From Lumbricus rubellus (Eukaryota; Annelida; Clitellata; Crassiclitellata; Lumbricidae), in assembly GCA_945859605.1 (NCBI GenBank), contig OX243821.1, forward strand, positions 1,426,885 through 1,490,884: a stretch of 64,000 nt of DNA, written 5' to 3'. The position numbers and the translations under genes are program-made. Under the pieces are notes generated by a model. That model had not been told where the DNA came from. It saw only the letters and a program-made list of their open reading frames with translations, and did not search any database. Of the stretch, positions 29,582 to 38,857 are shown piece by piece (the stretch's first letter is position 1; the number at the start of each line of letters is the position of its first letter).

Positions 29582-29689
29582 TTAATGGAATTTTGTTGTA
29601 GTAGGCCCAGTTTCAAATAGGCGAGACTGTGATAACCGGTATAAATTGTTTAGGTCTCCATGAAACATGTTAGTTAGACGTTTATGATG

Positions 29690-29795
29690 CCTCGGGATCT
29701 TGTAGCGCGTATCCTAAACTAAAAACGGGTGTCTTAATTGAATTTCTGGTAAACTTAGCGGGCCTTGTTTCACTTTAACGAGACTGTGTTAATCA
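29690..29795 (+). repeat. TATA-N23-GGTGTCT unit (type A)
   Basis: CTTGTAGCGCG precedes GGTGTCT near 29730; GCGGGCCTTG and ACGAGACTGTG follow. Confidence 0.7.
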
Positions 29796-29796
29796 G

Positions 29797-30240
29797 TTGA
29801 TGAATATAATTTATCTGACCGCTGAAGCAGACACAGAAAAGACGATTGACAGTATTTTAAATGACGTGCCTGCGAAGGATAGAAGAGTTCACAAGGAGGG
29901 AAAGGATAAAGAACATGGAAATACGCAGCAGATTGAGAATACAGCGAGACATTGTGGGATACAGATAGGAAGAATGCGATACTTTGGACATGTCATCAGA
30001 ATGCAGAGCGGGAGATACCCAAAAGTGGCACTGCAGGGGTATGTGCAGGGGAGTAGGAGAAGAGGCAGGCCCAGGAAACGTTGGATGGATATGGTGGAGG
30101 AGGACTGTCTGACGATGGGATTAACCGTGGGAGAGGCGACACGGACAACACAGGACAGGGTCGATTGGAGGCTATCTAGAGGAGCGGCTGATGCGGGCGC
30201 AAGCTTCGCCAGGGCCATAAGTATGATAAGTTAAGTAAGT
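29797..30240 (+). pseudogene. LINE C-terminal fragment (RTE/Jockey-like)
   Basis: An open frame of 145 codons with IGRMRYFGHVIRMQSGRYPK, RRRGRPRKRWMDMVEEDCL and WRLSRGAADAGASFARAI. This is the C-terminal tail found after the reverse transcriptase domain in many animal LINEs; no RT or endonuclease motif remains. It is related to 38858-39662 on the other strand. Confidence 0.85.
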
Positions 30241-30269
30241 CAACAGAAACAAATAAGTGATATCTTTTG

Positions 30270-30610
30270 AAAGACATCGGTTACTTGTAACGATTAGTTC
30301 TACTAAAAGTGGGTGTCATAATTATTTTTTTTTATTAGAAACTTGGCGGGCTTTGTTTCAGTTTAGCGAGACTGTGTTAACCAATATCACTCCCATGACC
30401 ACGATGTAAGTGAATTCTTTTAGAGACGTTAGGAACTTGTAACAAGCATGTTCAACTAAAAATGGGTGTCTGTACGATTAATGTAATTTTTTGGGAAGTG
30501 AGCCAAGACTTTGTGATGAGATAAACGTGACATTTAGTGAAACATTTATGGTGCTTCTGAAACTTATAGCAATTATGTTAATCTAAAAAGGGTGTCTTAA
30601 TTGAAAGTTT
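30270..30610 (+). repeat. TATA-N23-GGTGTCT units (type A), group 7
   Basis: Motifs near 30311 (GGTGTCA), 30466 (GGTGTCT) and at 30591 (GGTGTCT), spaced about 125-155 bp. The last lies 25 bp before the exon, so its AT/pyrimidine stretch forms the acceptor tract of the EGF exon. Confidence 0.75.
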
Positions 30611-30621
30611 TTTCTTCTTAG

Positions 30622-30770
30622 GTTCCTGTGCGAAGGGATCATTCGGTCCACAATGTCGCCTGTCCTGTGAGTCGTGTTCGCCCCTCAATGGCAAATGCAA
30701 CTCGGCGAAAAGCGGATGCGAGTGTAGCCAGGGTTGGACTGGACTGGTTTGCAATGAGACATGTCCGCAG
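30622..30770 (+). CDS. Multi-EGF-domain protein, exon A
   Basis: 149 nt between acceptor TTTTTTCTTCTTAG and donor CAG|GTAAGT. It enters in phase 1 and leaves in phase 0, giving 49 full codons: SCAKGSFGPQCRLSC, a cysteine-rich middle, then CECSQGWTGLVCNETCPQ. The C-x-C-x5-G-x2-C spacing is that of EGF/laminin-EGF repeats in MEGF10-, SREC- or tenascin-like extracellular proteins. It joins exon B in frame. Which family is meant cannot be decided from three exons; the start and end of the gene lie outside the readable part. Confidence 0.85.
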
Positions 30771-30784
30771 GTAAGTCGAGAGAT

Positions 30785-31262
30785 ACCTCAGGAAGAGGTA
30801 ATGAATTGAATGTTAAAATGGAAGAGGTAACTGGTTGAATATTCAAGGGAATGTGGTAGCTATTTGGGTATTCACGTAGAAGTAGAAATTCTTTGGGTAT
30901 TCGGGTAGAAGATATAGGTGGTTGGATATTCAGGTATAAGAGGTAATCGGTTGGGTATTCAGATAGAGTAGGTAATTGAGTGAGGTATTAAAGTTGAAGA
31001 GGTAATTGATTGGGTATTCGGGTAGAGGAGGTAATTGATTGGATATTCAGGTGAAAGAGGTAACTGATTGGTCATTCAGGTGGAAGAGGTAATTGATTGG
31101 GTATTCAGGTGAAAGAGGTAATTTATTTGGTATTCAGGTGGAAGAGGTAATTGAGTGGGTATTCAGGTGGAAGAGGTAATTGATTGGGTATTCGGGTAGA
31201 AGAGGTTATATTGATTGAGTATTCAGTTAGAAGAGGTAATTGATTGGGTATTCAGGTGGTTG
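30785..31262 (+). repeat. Intronic minisatellite (GGTAATTGATTGGGTATTCA)
   Basis: Imperfect units of about 28-30 bp containing GAAGAGGTAATTGATTGGG and TATTCAGGTG, in the intron between exons A and B. The copies before 31000 are more diverged. Confidence 0.85.
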
Positions 31263-31379
31263 GGTTTGGTTTATGATTATTTTATTTTCAGTAACTGGGT
31301 TCTGAATTGTTAAAGATATTTAAAGCAGTTCAGTTCTCATTGCCCATCTAATGTCGGAGTCCAAGCAATCGTGATGGAG

Positions 31380-31440
31380 CGTATTTGATATATATTATAG
31401 TACGTGGTAAACACTATTTAAAGGTGTTTAACCGCGACCT
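31380..31440 (+). repeat. TATA-N23-GGTGTTT unit in the intron
   Basis: TTATAGTACGTGGTAAAC... then GGTGTTTAACCGCGACC near 31420, a diverged copy of the 25703 type. Confidence 0.6.
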
Positions 31441-31599
31441 CTTTTTTTCCAATGTAAATATACCTTTTTGATCCCATATGAGATCAAAAGGTAATTATTA
31501 TTTTAGATACAACCTTTACACATTTAATATTAATCTGAATTTAATTAAATGTATATAGCGCCAATGTTGATATGCCTTTCTATATTTCCATTGCTGTAG

Positions 31600-31729
31600 G
31601 GTTCGTATGGCGCTGGCTGCAACGGAATATGTACATGCCAGAACGGTGCAACATGTGACACTGTATCTGGAAGGTGTTATTGTCCACCTGGTATATCAGG
31701 GGATAGCTGTGAGGATGGATGCCCCGCAG
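31600..31729 (+). CDS. Multi-EGF-domain protein, exon B
   Basis: 130 nt between TTCCATTGCTGTAG and donor CAG|GTAAGA; enters in phase 0, leaves in phase 1. It encodes [19 protein letters not shown], then [16 protein letters not shown] and SCEDGCPA plus the first base of a Gly codon. The pattern CxCxNGaxCDxxxGxCxCPPGxxG is characteristic of MEGF-type EGF repeats. It continues from exon A and into exon C without breaking frame. Confidence 0.9.
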
Positions 31730-31904
31730 GTAAGACTCACCTGTTGATTAGTCTCGTACAGGTGATGATGATAGGTTTTTATAGCTGAACAAAAAGTTAG
31801 AAATTGTTATTGCTCTTTTTCCGTTGTATACATGTACATGTATAAATGATCCATTATGCTATTATTAAGTAAAACTGATTAGATGTTCATGTCCCTGAAG
31901 ACAT

Positions 31905-32112
31905 TGTTGTTATTGTTGGTGTTGTCATCGTCATGATCATTATCATCGTCGTCGTCGTCATCATTGTCGTCATCATAATCGTCGTCATAGTCATCATCAT
32001 TAATTATCATCAATATCAGTATCAGCATCAGCGTTAGTATCGTCGTCATCGTCGACGTCATCATCATCGTCATCATCGTCGTCGTCGTCGTTGTCGTCAT
32101 CATCATTATCAT
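31905..32112. repeat. ATC/GTC trinucleotide microsatellite
   Basis: ATCATCGTCGTC-type tract in the intron between exons B and C. The antisense Asp-rich frame here is a by-product. Confidence 0.9.
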
Positions 32113-32255
32113 TGATTGCCAGTTACAGGTTATTTTGTGCACATAAAATTCTTATTTGCAAGTTTTTCAGAGCCCAACAAATTCTTTTTCGGGTTATTTT
32201 TATGGAAAAAGAATTTTTTCTGGGTAATTTTTTTAATGAAATTTTTTGATTCCAG

Positions 32256-32458
32256 GTTACTTTGGTGCGCACTGCAATCAGAAATGTCCTCAGCATTGTT
32301 CCAGCGGCTTCTGCAATCGTCAATTCGGTTACTGCGAGTGTACTCCGGGACTTTTTGGACCCGCCTGCAATCTTGCGTGTCCGAGTTGGACTTGGGGTTC
32401 AAATTGCATCAACCGCTGCCTCTGCAACACAGAACAGTCAACGGATTGTGACCGTCTG
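32256..32458 (+). CDS. Multi-EGF-domain protein, exon C
   Basis: Acceptor TTTTTTGATTCCAG, entry in phase 1 (completing Gly). It encodes YFGAHCNQKCPQHCSSGFC, FGYCECTPGLFGPACNLACP and WGSNCINRCLCNTEQSTDCD, then RL. A candidate donor CTG|GTAGGC follows at 32459; read through, the frame ends at TGA 32474-32476. The EGF spacing implies that the protein continues past DCDRL, so splicing is likelier than termination. The exon's 3' end (TCAACGGATTGTGACCG) recurs in the downstream array. Confidence 0.85.
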
Positions 32459-32459
32459 G

Positions 32460-32965
32460 TAGGCATTCAGCCGTGACGGTAACAATACTACCGTTACCAT
32501 TGTAATTGTATTAAATCGTGACGGTAACGGGTAACCATAGACGTAGGAGACGGGAGCCCAGGTGGGAAACGTAACGCGAATTTTTGTTAAGTCTCATTTT
32601 TGCCCCCCCCACCCCCCAACGCCTTAATGTCCCCTACTCTTATGACGGTAACAATGTTGCCACCGCCATTATAATTGTATCCAACCGGGACGATAACAAT
32701 ATCACTGCCACCATAGTGATTGTTTTCAGCTGCATCGGTAACAATAGCACCGTCACCATTATAATTTTATCCAACCATGACGGTAATAATGTTATCGTTA
32801 TTGAAGCGGGATTTAACCCTGGTGCGCTCCGCCTTGTACCTAGAAGTCGCACCTCTATGTTCCTTTCTCACTTCAAAACTGACTTCTTTAGCTGGGAGCA
32901 CTTCTGTGTAGCTGACCTTAAAGGTGCGCTATGCTAAAGAATCAACAATATTATTTTAAAGGTGG
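32460..32965 (+). repeat. CGTGACGGT minisatellite and LINE tail, array unit 1
   Basis: Loose units of about 40-48 bp with GTGACGGTAACAATAC, often followed by ACCGTCACCATTATAATTG, so many units hold GTGACGGT/ACCGTCAC as a short inverted repeat. Some early units are diverged. A LINE-like 3' tail follows, with GGGAGCACTTCTGTGTAG and AAGGTGCGCTATGC. Confidence 0.85.
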
Positions 32966-33175
32966 TTCTAGTAGTTACCATGATTTCGATACCTTATTTT
33001 ACTTTACAGCTGTTCAATAAATAGTTGGCATACACGAAAGCGGTTAATATCTGTTTACTTGTACCTAATAGAATAGTCTTTTGATCTGATACAACGACTT
33101 TTGCTGCACAAAGATGTCGAAAGTTGAGACACTTCAACAGCGGACTTATCTTAACTGATTTCGTGTGCTCTATTA

Positions 33176-33334
33176 CTTATTATACAGATTTAATATAAAA
33201 TAAGGTGTCTAAGAGTTATTTTCTTTTAAGAGTTTCGCAGCCGTGTATGATCGAGCGATAGGCTATATTTTTTAAAAATTGCTTAGCGTTGCACACGACA
33301 CCTTTAATTTTGATCTTTCCGACGATATAAATAT
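33176..33334 (+). repeat. Paired TATA/GGTGTCT element (type B)
   Basis: ACTTATTATA at 33176, GGTGTCT at 33205, then GAGTTTCGCAGCCGTG and GTATGATCGAGCG, a facing GACACC (33297) and ATATAAATAT near 33324. Confidence 0.8.
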
Positions 33335-33451
33335 CTCTTTACACATTGGAAATGGAATGGGTCGATAGTTTCCTCATTATGTCTAATATCCATATTTCCA
33401 CGCGTCTATTGAATAATCTTCATTGAATGACCGACTCTTCAAAACACTATT

Positions 33452-33523
33452 TGCCTCCAATGAGGTTTGAACTCACGACCCCTGGTTTACAAGACCAGTG
33501 CTCTGCCACTGAGCTATAGAGGC
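33452..33523 (-). tRNA. tRNA-Thr (TGT)
   Basis: Same sequence as the 27920 copy (3' acceptor strand TGGAGGC); all stems pair. TTTT terminator downstream on the minus strand (CAAAACAC on +). Confidence 0.92.
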
Positions 33524-33805
33524 ACACGTTAGTCTCTCATCTAAGGAACCTTTTGAATCATTGTCGTACAAAAGCTGCCAATACGCAGCTAGAGTAAATA
33601 TTGGATTTTTGTTTAACGCGTTATAAAACTAGGTCGAGTTGCTTTCGATATAAATTACTTATTGATCGGGAAAGCAGTTAGACGTGCAGCCAACTCGAGT
33701 GGCCACATATCTACATTCATGACTGAACAACTTCAATGGCTCCCTATCTTCGCCCGTATGCATCCAACATGATTCAAGAAGTTCTTGTTGTTGGTCTTAA
33801 TGGAA

Positions 33806-33870
33806 TATTTATAGCTTCAAAGACATATGAAACAGAGGTGTCTATGCAAAGCTGAGCAATCTGCTAAAAT
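33806..33870 (-). repeat. Half TATA/GGTGTCT element
   Basis: TATTTATAG at 33806, GGTGTCT at 33837 (23 bp after TATA), then ATGCAAAGCTGAGCAATC, the complement of the right end of type B elements. The other half is missing. It lies upstream of the tRNA on the tRNA strand. Confidence 0.7.
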
Positions 33871-34690
33871 TAATATTATATGGTCTTGCTCTGAAGTATC
33901 TCTGTGCTTATCTCATGCTTCGTCTTCATCCTCTCTGCCAGTTCACTGCGTCCTCTAAGATTCTCTGATCTGATCGGCTTTGCCTCTTAGATCCTCTTTG
34001 TTTCCCCGGTCAGGACAACCATGGCTCAATCCAGATGCTTTGCCCTTAAGCGAACTATTTCGAATCACAGTCGGCTTACATGATCAACCGAACATAAATA
34101 CATACGTTTAAGTTAGATATATAATTCGTCCTTCCATGCTGAGCGCATTAACAGCTGCAATGTTCATAAATTGAATAAATCCAGCTTCCGTTTAGATACG
34201 CGTTCAAATAATCGTTCCAGCATCTATTTGAGCAAGAACTATGCTTCGCAGATCCAACTTCCATTTTGGAAAGAATTTGTTTCATCATTCCAGCTTCTAT
34301 TTAAGCAAAATCAAGGTTTTTCATCTAATTTCCGCTAAAAACTTTATTTTTTACCAAGAAACTTCTTTTTAAGCTTTGAAATCTTTCCATCAATCCCACT
34401 TCCATTTCAAGAAAATATACTTTCAATAATCCCGCTTTCACTTTACAAGAATTTTTTTAATCAATCTGTTTTTACTCAACCACCGCTGGACGAATCGTCC
34501 GCGAACCGCTTTGCCTGCATAGGACCTTCTCTCTGGAATGGTCTTCCTCCATCAGTTCACTACGCCTTTCTCTCCGGTAGACTTCCCTTATCTTCTCTTG
34601 TCTCAATTCTTGCCTTTCTCTTGGGGTCGATCACTTTGGGAGCGCTTTTGAAAGACTCCTGCTGATAAACCCGCTTTTATAAAGTCAACG
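33870..34690 (+). pseudogene. LINE 3' region with CCAGCTTC-type repeats
   Basis: Loose repeats CCAGCTTCCGTTTAGA, CCAGCATCTATTTGAGC and CCAACTTCCATTTTGG, then a frame encoding SLWNGLPPSVHYAFLSG (a LINE C-terminal signature), then the tail GGGAGCGCTTTTGAAAG...CGCTTTTATAAAG. Related pieces: 37070, 42210, 44045, 51430, 56150 and 60100. Confidence 0.65.
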
Positions 34691-35125
34691 GACTGTGACC
34701 GTTCGGCAGACATTCACCCGTGACAGTAACAATACCGCCGCCATTATTACCGTTGCATTGTGACGGTAACAATAACAGTAATAGCCGCCATTGTAACTTC
34801 ATTCAATCTCAACAATTGTAAACGTACATTTATATAGCGCCCCTTAAAAAGCACTCCTCAGAGGCGCTCCCAATACACACGCCACCATTTTAATTCTATT
34901 CATCTGTGACGGTGATAATTTCGCCGCACCATAATTATAATTTTATTCAGTCGTGACGGTAACAATTACATCGTGAATCGCCTTGCACCTAGAGGTCACA
35001 CCACTATGTTCGATTCTCATTTCAAAACTGGCTCATTCAGCCGTTGTTATACTGTGAGCGCTTCTGAGTAGCTTACCTCGAAGGTGCGCTGTATAAAAGA
35101 TTCAATAATATTATTGAAAGTTTGT
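34685..35125 (+). repeat. CGTGACGGT minisatellite and LINE tail, array unit 2
   Basis: Starts with GTCAACGGACTGTGACCG, the duplicate of the end of EGF exon C, then CGTGACAGTAACAATA units and the tail GAGCGCTTCTGAGTAG...AAGGTGCGCTGTAT. Confidence 0.8.
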
Positions 35126-35186
35126 TCTATTATAATTATGTCTCACGAGTCCCGATACCTTATGTTTGATCTTGATGTTTTCGTGT

Positions 35187-35240
35187 GCCATACGACTTAT
35201 TATACGTGTTTATCGTAAAATAAGGTGTGTATGTGTATTT
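35187..35240 (+). repeat. Half element, left part only
   Basis: ACTTATTATACGTG (35195) and GGTGTGT (35224); the rest is replaced by other sequence, as at 45203. Confidence 0.6.
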
Positions 35241-35466
35241 GAAGTTTAATTAACGTCGCTGTGCGGTAACGAAGACCATTAGCGCCGCACTCCTCCTCCT
35301 TTATCCAGGCATGGGACTGGCACTGGCATGCATGGTGCGAGTGAATGCCTTGGTTTATTGAGGCGGAAGAACAGACGGGAGGGGTGAAAAACAAACATTA
35401 TCTCTGATTATGGTTTGGTGTCAGGTCGGGAGCGCCTGCGAGGAGTTCTAATGAAATGAAAGGTTG

Positions 35467-35690
35467 GTATGTGCACTCGGTATAGCGCCCGTTCAAGAAT
35501 ACTAATCAAGAGCGCTCCCGACTACAGCGCGGACACTGAATCAGAGTGTTTCGCCGAGAAGGCTAGAAGCGCTGAGCAATTGCGAGTGAAGGACTTGCCC
35601 AAGGTCCCGACACGGCGGCTTGAGGCGGATTCGATTGGGCAACTCTCCGGCTACAAGGTAACGAACATACCCACTACACTACCGCGTTAA
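35467..35690 (-). repeat. tRNA-derived SINE, array subfamily
   Basis: Antisense tail TGTGCACTCGGTATAGCGCC, body GAGCGCTCCCGACTACAGCG, GGACTTGCCCAAGGTCC and head CACTACACTACCGCG. The subfamily differs from the 5' region copies by AGTTTCGCGCAGAAGGCC-like changes. Confidence 0.85.
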
Positions 35691-35814
35691 TGTCACATCT
35701 AAGCAACTGTTTGATTCGGATGAAGAGACTGGATGGGTCGATGCGTGAAGAAAGAATTAGAAACTAATTTGAAGCGTGTATCACCTATGATTAAATTCCT
35801 CGTCGAGTAATGGG

Positions 35815-35950
35815 TATTTATAGCAATCGAAAGAACTCAATTAGTGGTGTCTATTTAACGATGGGCAATTTCTATAATATGCGGCTAAGAAGCAACGTGG
35901 CTCTTATATAGACACCTGATTTTACTTTAAAACCGTCTGATAAGTTATAT
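35815..35950 (-). repeat. Paired TATA/GGTGTCT element (type B, reversed)
   Basis: TATTTATAG at 35815, GGTGTCT at 35846, GATGGGCAATTTCTATAA, AGACACC at 35910 and TAAGTTATA at the right end. It is the reverse complement arrangement of 33176-33334. Confidence 0.8.
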
Positions 35951-35954
35951 TCTG

Positions 35955-36175
35955 TTCACACGCATAAATGAATTACAAATCTGTTAGATTATTAATTCTG
36001 AATTCTGAATTATAGATTATTATTATGACTTTGATTAATTATTATTATAAATTACTAATTATTTATTATCTGTTCACTGAATCTGTAATATGCCGAACAA
36101 TTTTTTCCGAGGGCAACGGCCTCTGTTGTCATAGGCTCTCGTCAAATCTGGCACAAATGAATAATCTTCAATCAA
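35955..36175. other. AT-rich spacer with LINE-like GAGGGCAACGGCCTCTG
   Basis: TTATTA-rich sequence, then GAGGGCAACGGCCTCTGTTG and TCATAGG, which recur at 41205, 43390 and 63510 and near 5430 and 21980. No gene is seen. Confidence 0.5.
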
Positions 36176-36177
36176 TC

Positions 36178-36640
36178 AATCACATAAATTTATATAGCGC
36201 CCCTTAAAGATATTCACTGAGAAGCGCTCCCAACCCAGACCTGCTCAAAAAGAAAAGTCTTGAGAAGACAATAGAAAGAGCCAGCAGAGAACGGAGACCC
36301 GCAGGGAGGTCATTCCATATAACTGGACATACCACGGAAAATGCTCTTCGCTGCATAGTAGCGGTACGACAAAAGGGACGAGATAGTCACCGCGAGCAGC
36401 TGACCGCAGTGAACGGCGGCCCAAAGAAACGTAAACAGGAGTAAAAAAGCTCCCATAGGTATTATGGAGCTTGAGCCAGAATGCAGCGCCAAGCAATAGA
36501 CAAGACTCTATAAGCAATGCGTTGCTGCAGTGGAAGCCAGTGGAGGTCGTCCCTCATGAAGAGAGAAACATGATCATACCGGGAGATGCCACCAACCAAG
36601 CGTGCAGCAGATCGAAGGACCCTAACCGAATTGGGTATTT
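36178..36640 (-). pseudogene. LINE 3' end (CR1/L2-like)
   Basis: Minus-strand frames encode LHWLPLQQRIAYRVLSIAW-like and VVCPVIWNDLPAGLRSLP-like segments with frameshifts, ending in the tail GGCGCTATATAAATTTATG. Its 5' truncation lies at the same point (CGAATTGGG next to TTCAAAACACTG) as in the copies at 41284 and 53812, so those tRNA units descend from one insertion. Confidence 0.8.
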
Positions 36641-36654
36641 TTCAAAACACTGTT

Positions 36655-36726
36655 TGCCCCCAATGAGGTTTGAACTCACGACCCCTGGTTTACAAGACCA
36701 GTGCTCTGCCACTGAGCTATAGAGGC
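36655..36726 (-). tRNA. tRNA-Thr (TGT)
   Basis: Identical in all stems to 15533-15604; anticodon loop CTTGTAA; TTTT terminator eight bases past the 3' end. Confidence 0.92.
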
Positions 36727-36989
36727 ACACGTTAATCTCACATCTGAGGAACCTTTTGAATCATTGTCTTACAAAAGCTAAGCAAATATTGCTTATCGCT
36801 TAACGCGTTAAAAAATACATGTTGGTCGAGTTGCTGTTGATACTGTGAGACCGTAAAAGCATGCCTCACACGTGTAGGCCTAGGCCTACAAGATTCACTC
36901 ACATAATCTACGTTCATGAATGAACAGCTTCAATGACTCCTCACTCCATTAGCAAACATCCCAAAAAGTCCTTGTTTTGGGTCATTATG

Positions 36990-37060
36990 GATTATCTATA
37001 GCTTCACAGAGATATAAAATAGAGGTGTCTATATGAGAAATCTTCTAAATATTAATTTAA
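36990..37060 (-). repeat. Half TATA/GGTGTCT element
   Basis: TATCTATAG then GGTGTCT at 37024, followed by ATATGAGAAATCTTC. It is at the position that 33806 occupies in its unit. Confidence 0.65.
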
Positions 37061-37069
37061 TATTATTGG

Positions 37070-37215
37070 GTCTTGCTCTGAAGTATCTTTGTGATCTCAT
37101 GCTTCGTCCCTCTCTCTGCCAGTTCACTGAGTCCTCTTAGATCCTCTGATCTGATCGGCTTGACATCTTTGTTACCCAAGTCAGGACAACCATGGCTCAA
37201 TCCAGATGCATTGGC
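37070..37215 (+). pseudogene. LINE 3' fragment
   Basis: GTCTTGCTCTGAAGTATC to ATGGCTCAATCCAGATGC, the left portion of the 33870-34690 element; the coding signature is deleted. Confidence 0.5.
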
Positions 37216-37217
37216 TG

Positions 37218-37565
37218 TATAGGTCCATTCAACCGTGACGGCAACAATACCACAGGCGCCATTGTAATTGCATTCAACCTCAGCAATTGTAATCGTGCAT
37301 TTATATAGCGCCCTTTAAAAAAGAACTCCTCAGAGGCGCTCCCAATACACCCGCCACCATTTTAATTCTATTCATCCGTGACGGTGACAATTCCGCCTCG
37401 CCATCATTATAATTTTATTCAGTTAGCAATGACATCGTGATTTGTGCCGTCTTGCACTTAGAGGTCACGCCACTATGTTCCTTTCTCATGTTCTAATGGG
37501 AGCGCTTCAGAGTAGTTGCCTTGAAGGTGCGCTGTATTAAAAGCTGAATATATTATTGTATTTTA
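37218..37565 (+). repeat. CGTGACGG minisatellite and LINE tail, array unit 3
   Basis: CGTGACGGCAACAATACC units, an inserted ATAGCGCCC...GGCGCTCCCAATAC piece, then AGGTCACGCCACTATG and GGGAGCGCTTCAGAGTAG. Confidence 0.8.
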
Positions 37566-37638
37566 ATAAGGCGGTAGTTCTCTTAAGTGCCTTGTTGGTT
37601 TTGAGTCTGTAATCTTCAGGTTTTTCCATTTTCCTTTT

Positions 37639-37795
37639 ACTTATAATATGGTTTTAAGGTAAAATGAGGTGTCTAAGAGTCATTTTCATTCCTTAGTTTC
37701 ACTGATGTGCAGGATCGAGCGACAGATTTTAAAAATCGCTGTCGGTTGCATAAACACCTTTAGTTTAGATATTTTGGGTGCTATAAATATCCAAT
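37639..37795 (+). repeat. Paired TATA/GGTGTCT element (type B)
   Basis: ACTTATAATATG at 37639, GGTGTCT at 37668, facing ACACC at 37754 and CTATAAATA at 37781. Confidence 0.8.
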
Positions 37796-37896
37796 TACCG
37801 ATCTGAAATTTTGATTACTGCGCTACATTATACATGTATGTTCAATTGTTCATGGTTCTAGAATTGATTGAATTGTGGATTCTTCAAAACACTGTT

Positions 37897-37915
37897 TGCC
37901 CCGAATGAGGTTTGA
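37897..37915 (-). pseudogene. tRNA-Thr 3' stub
   Basis: Only TGCCCCGAATGAGGTTTGA remains of the tRNA (3' acceptor strand and T arm part), then an abrupt change to LINE-tail sequence. Probably a deletion between array units. Confidence 0.8.
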
Positions 37916-38002
37916 TAATATTATTAATTTATGTTGGTTCTATTAAGTCCTATGATTGTGATAAGGCAAGGTGAAATCTTAACGGCTTTGGTGTACCACA
38001 CA

Positions 38003-38160
38003 ACTTATTATACGCTTTTATGGTAAAACAGGGTGTCTAAAAACCCATTTTCAATTATGAGTTTCAATGTCGTGTATGATCGAGGGACAGAGTTGAAAAA
38101 TTGCCCAGCGTTGAAAAGACACCTTCAGTTTTACTTTTACGAAACTATAAATATCCAATT
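38003..38160 (+). repeat. Paired TATA/GGTGTCT element (type B)
   Basis: ACTTATTATACG at 38003, GGTGTCT at 38032, AGACACC at 38117 and CTATAAATA at 38145. Confidence 0.8.
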
Positions 38161-38261
38161 TCTTCTTAAAAATTTAGTGTGTTAATATTTTTTACCATCA
38201 TTCGATGCAACCACACTACATTAATTTGTTCACCAGTGTAAGTGAATTGTATGTATGTGCA

Positions 38262-38476
38262 CTTGGTATAATAGCGCCCCTTTCAAGAAAACTAATCAGT
38301 AGCGCTCCCGACTACAGCGCGGACACTGATTCAGATTTTCGCGCAGTAGGCCAGAATCGCTGAGCAATTGCGAGTGAAGGACTTGACCAAGGTCCCTACG
38401 CGGCGGCTTTAGGTGGATTCGAACCGGCAACACTCCGGCTGCAAGGTAACGAACACACCCACTACACCATCGCGTT
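38262..38476 (-). repeat. tRNA-derived SINE, array subfamily
   Basis: Antisense TGTGCACTTGGTATAATAGC tail, body and head CACCATCGCG. A two-base change (GACTTGACCAAGG) marks this copy. Confidence 0.82.
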
Positions 38477-38573
38477 TATTCCACATCTGAGAAACTGTTT
38501 GATTCGTTCAGAAAGAATAGTCACCAAATTGGGATTTTTCAATGATAATTAAATTTCACATTGATTAATTTTC

Positions 38574-38730
38574 TATTTATACCATTAAAAATCTCAAAAC
38601 TAGTGGTGTCTATTCAACGATGGGCAATTTCTAAAACGTGCCGCTCGTATACAGCATTGAAACTCAAGAAGCAACATGGCTTTTATATGGACACCTGATT
38701 TTATCTTAAAACCGTGTGATAAGTGATAGT
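38574..38730 (-). repeat. Paired TATA/GGTGTCT element (type B, reversed)
   Basis: TATTTATA at 38574, GGTGTCT at 38604, ATGGGCAATTTC, GGACACC at 38689 and GTGTGATAAGTGATAG. Confidence 0.8.
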
Positions 38731-38787
38731 CCATCGCCCGTGTAAATAAATTCTTTACTGCATTGCGGATTCTTCAAAACACTATTA

Positions 38788-38853
38788 TGCTCGGAATGAG
38801 GTTTGAACTCACGACCCCTGGTTTACAAGACCAGTGCTCTGCCACTGAGCTAT
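38788..38853 (-). pseudogene. tRNA-Thr pseudogene
   Basis: The T, anticodon (TGT) and D arms are intact, but the 3' acceptor strand is altered (ATGCTCGGA on +) and the 5' acceptor strand is replaced after an inserted TAT and a LINE junction. It cannot form the acceptor stem. Confidence 0.8.
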
Positions 38854-38857
38854 TATA

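Larger units (their letters stand above)
26640..30620 (+). repeat. Segmental block, copy 4, leading into the EGF exon
   Basis: TTTGTTAGTTTTTGTGTC (26645), GGTGTGTAAGGACAGC (26753), an antisense SINE, GCGGTGATCATTGC (27205), a tRNA-Thr gene (27920), type A units and finally the functional exon at 30622. It is the only copy whose exon keeps a good acceptor and a full-length frame. Confidence 0.7.

Noticed and set aside
31879..32142. Asp-rich acidic protein on the minus strand
   Set aside because: It is a translation of an intronic trinucleotide repeat.
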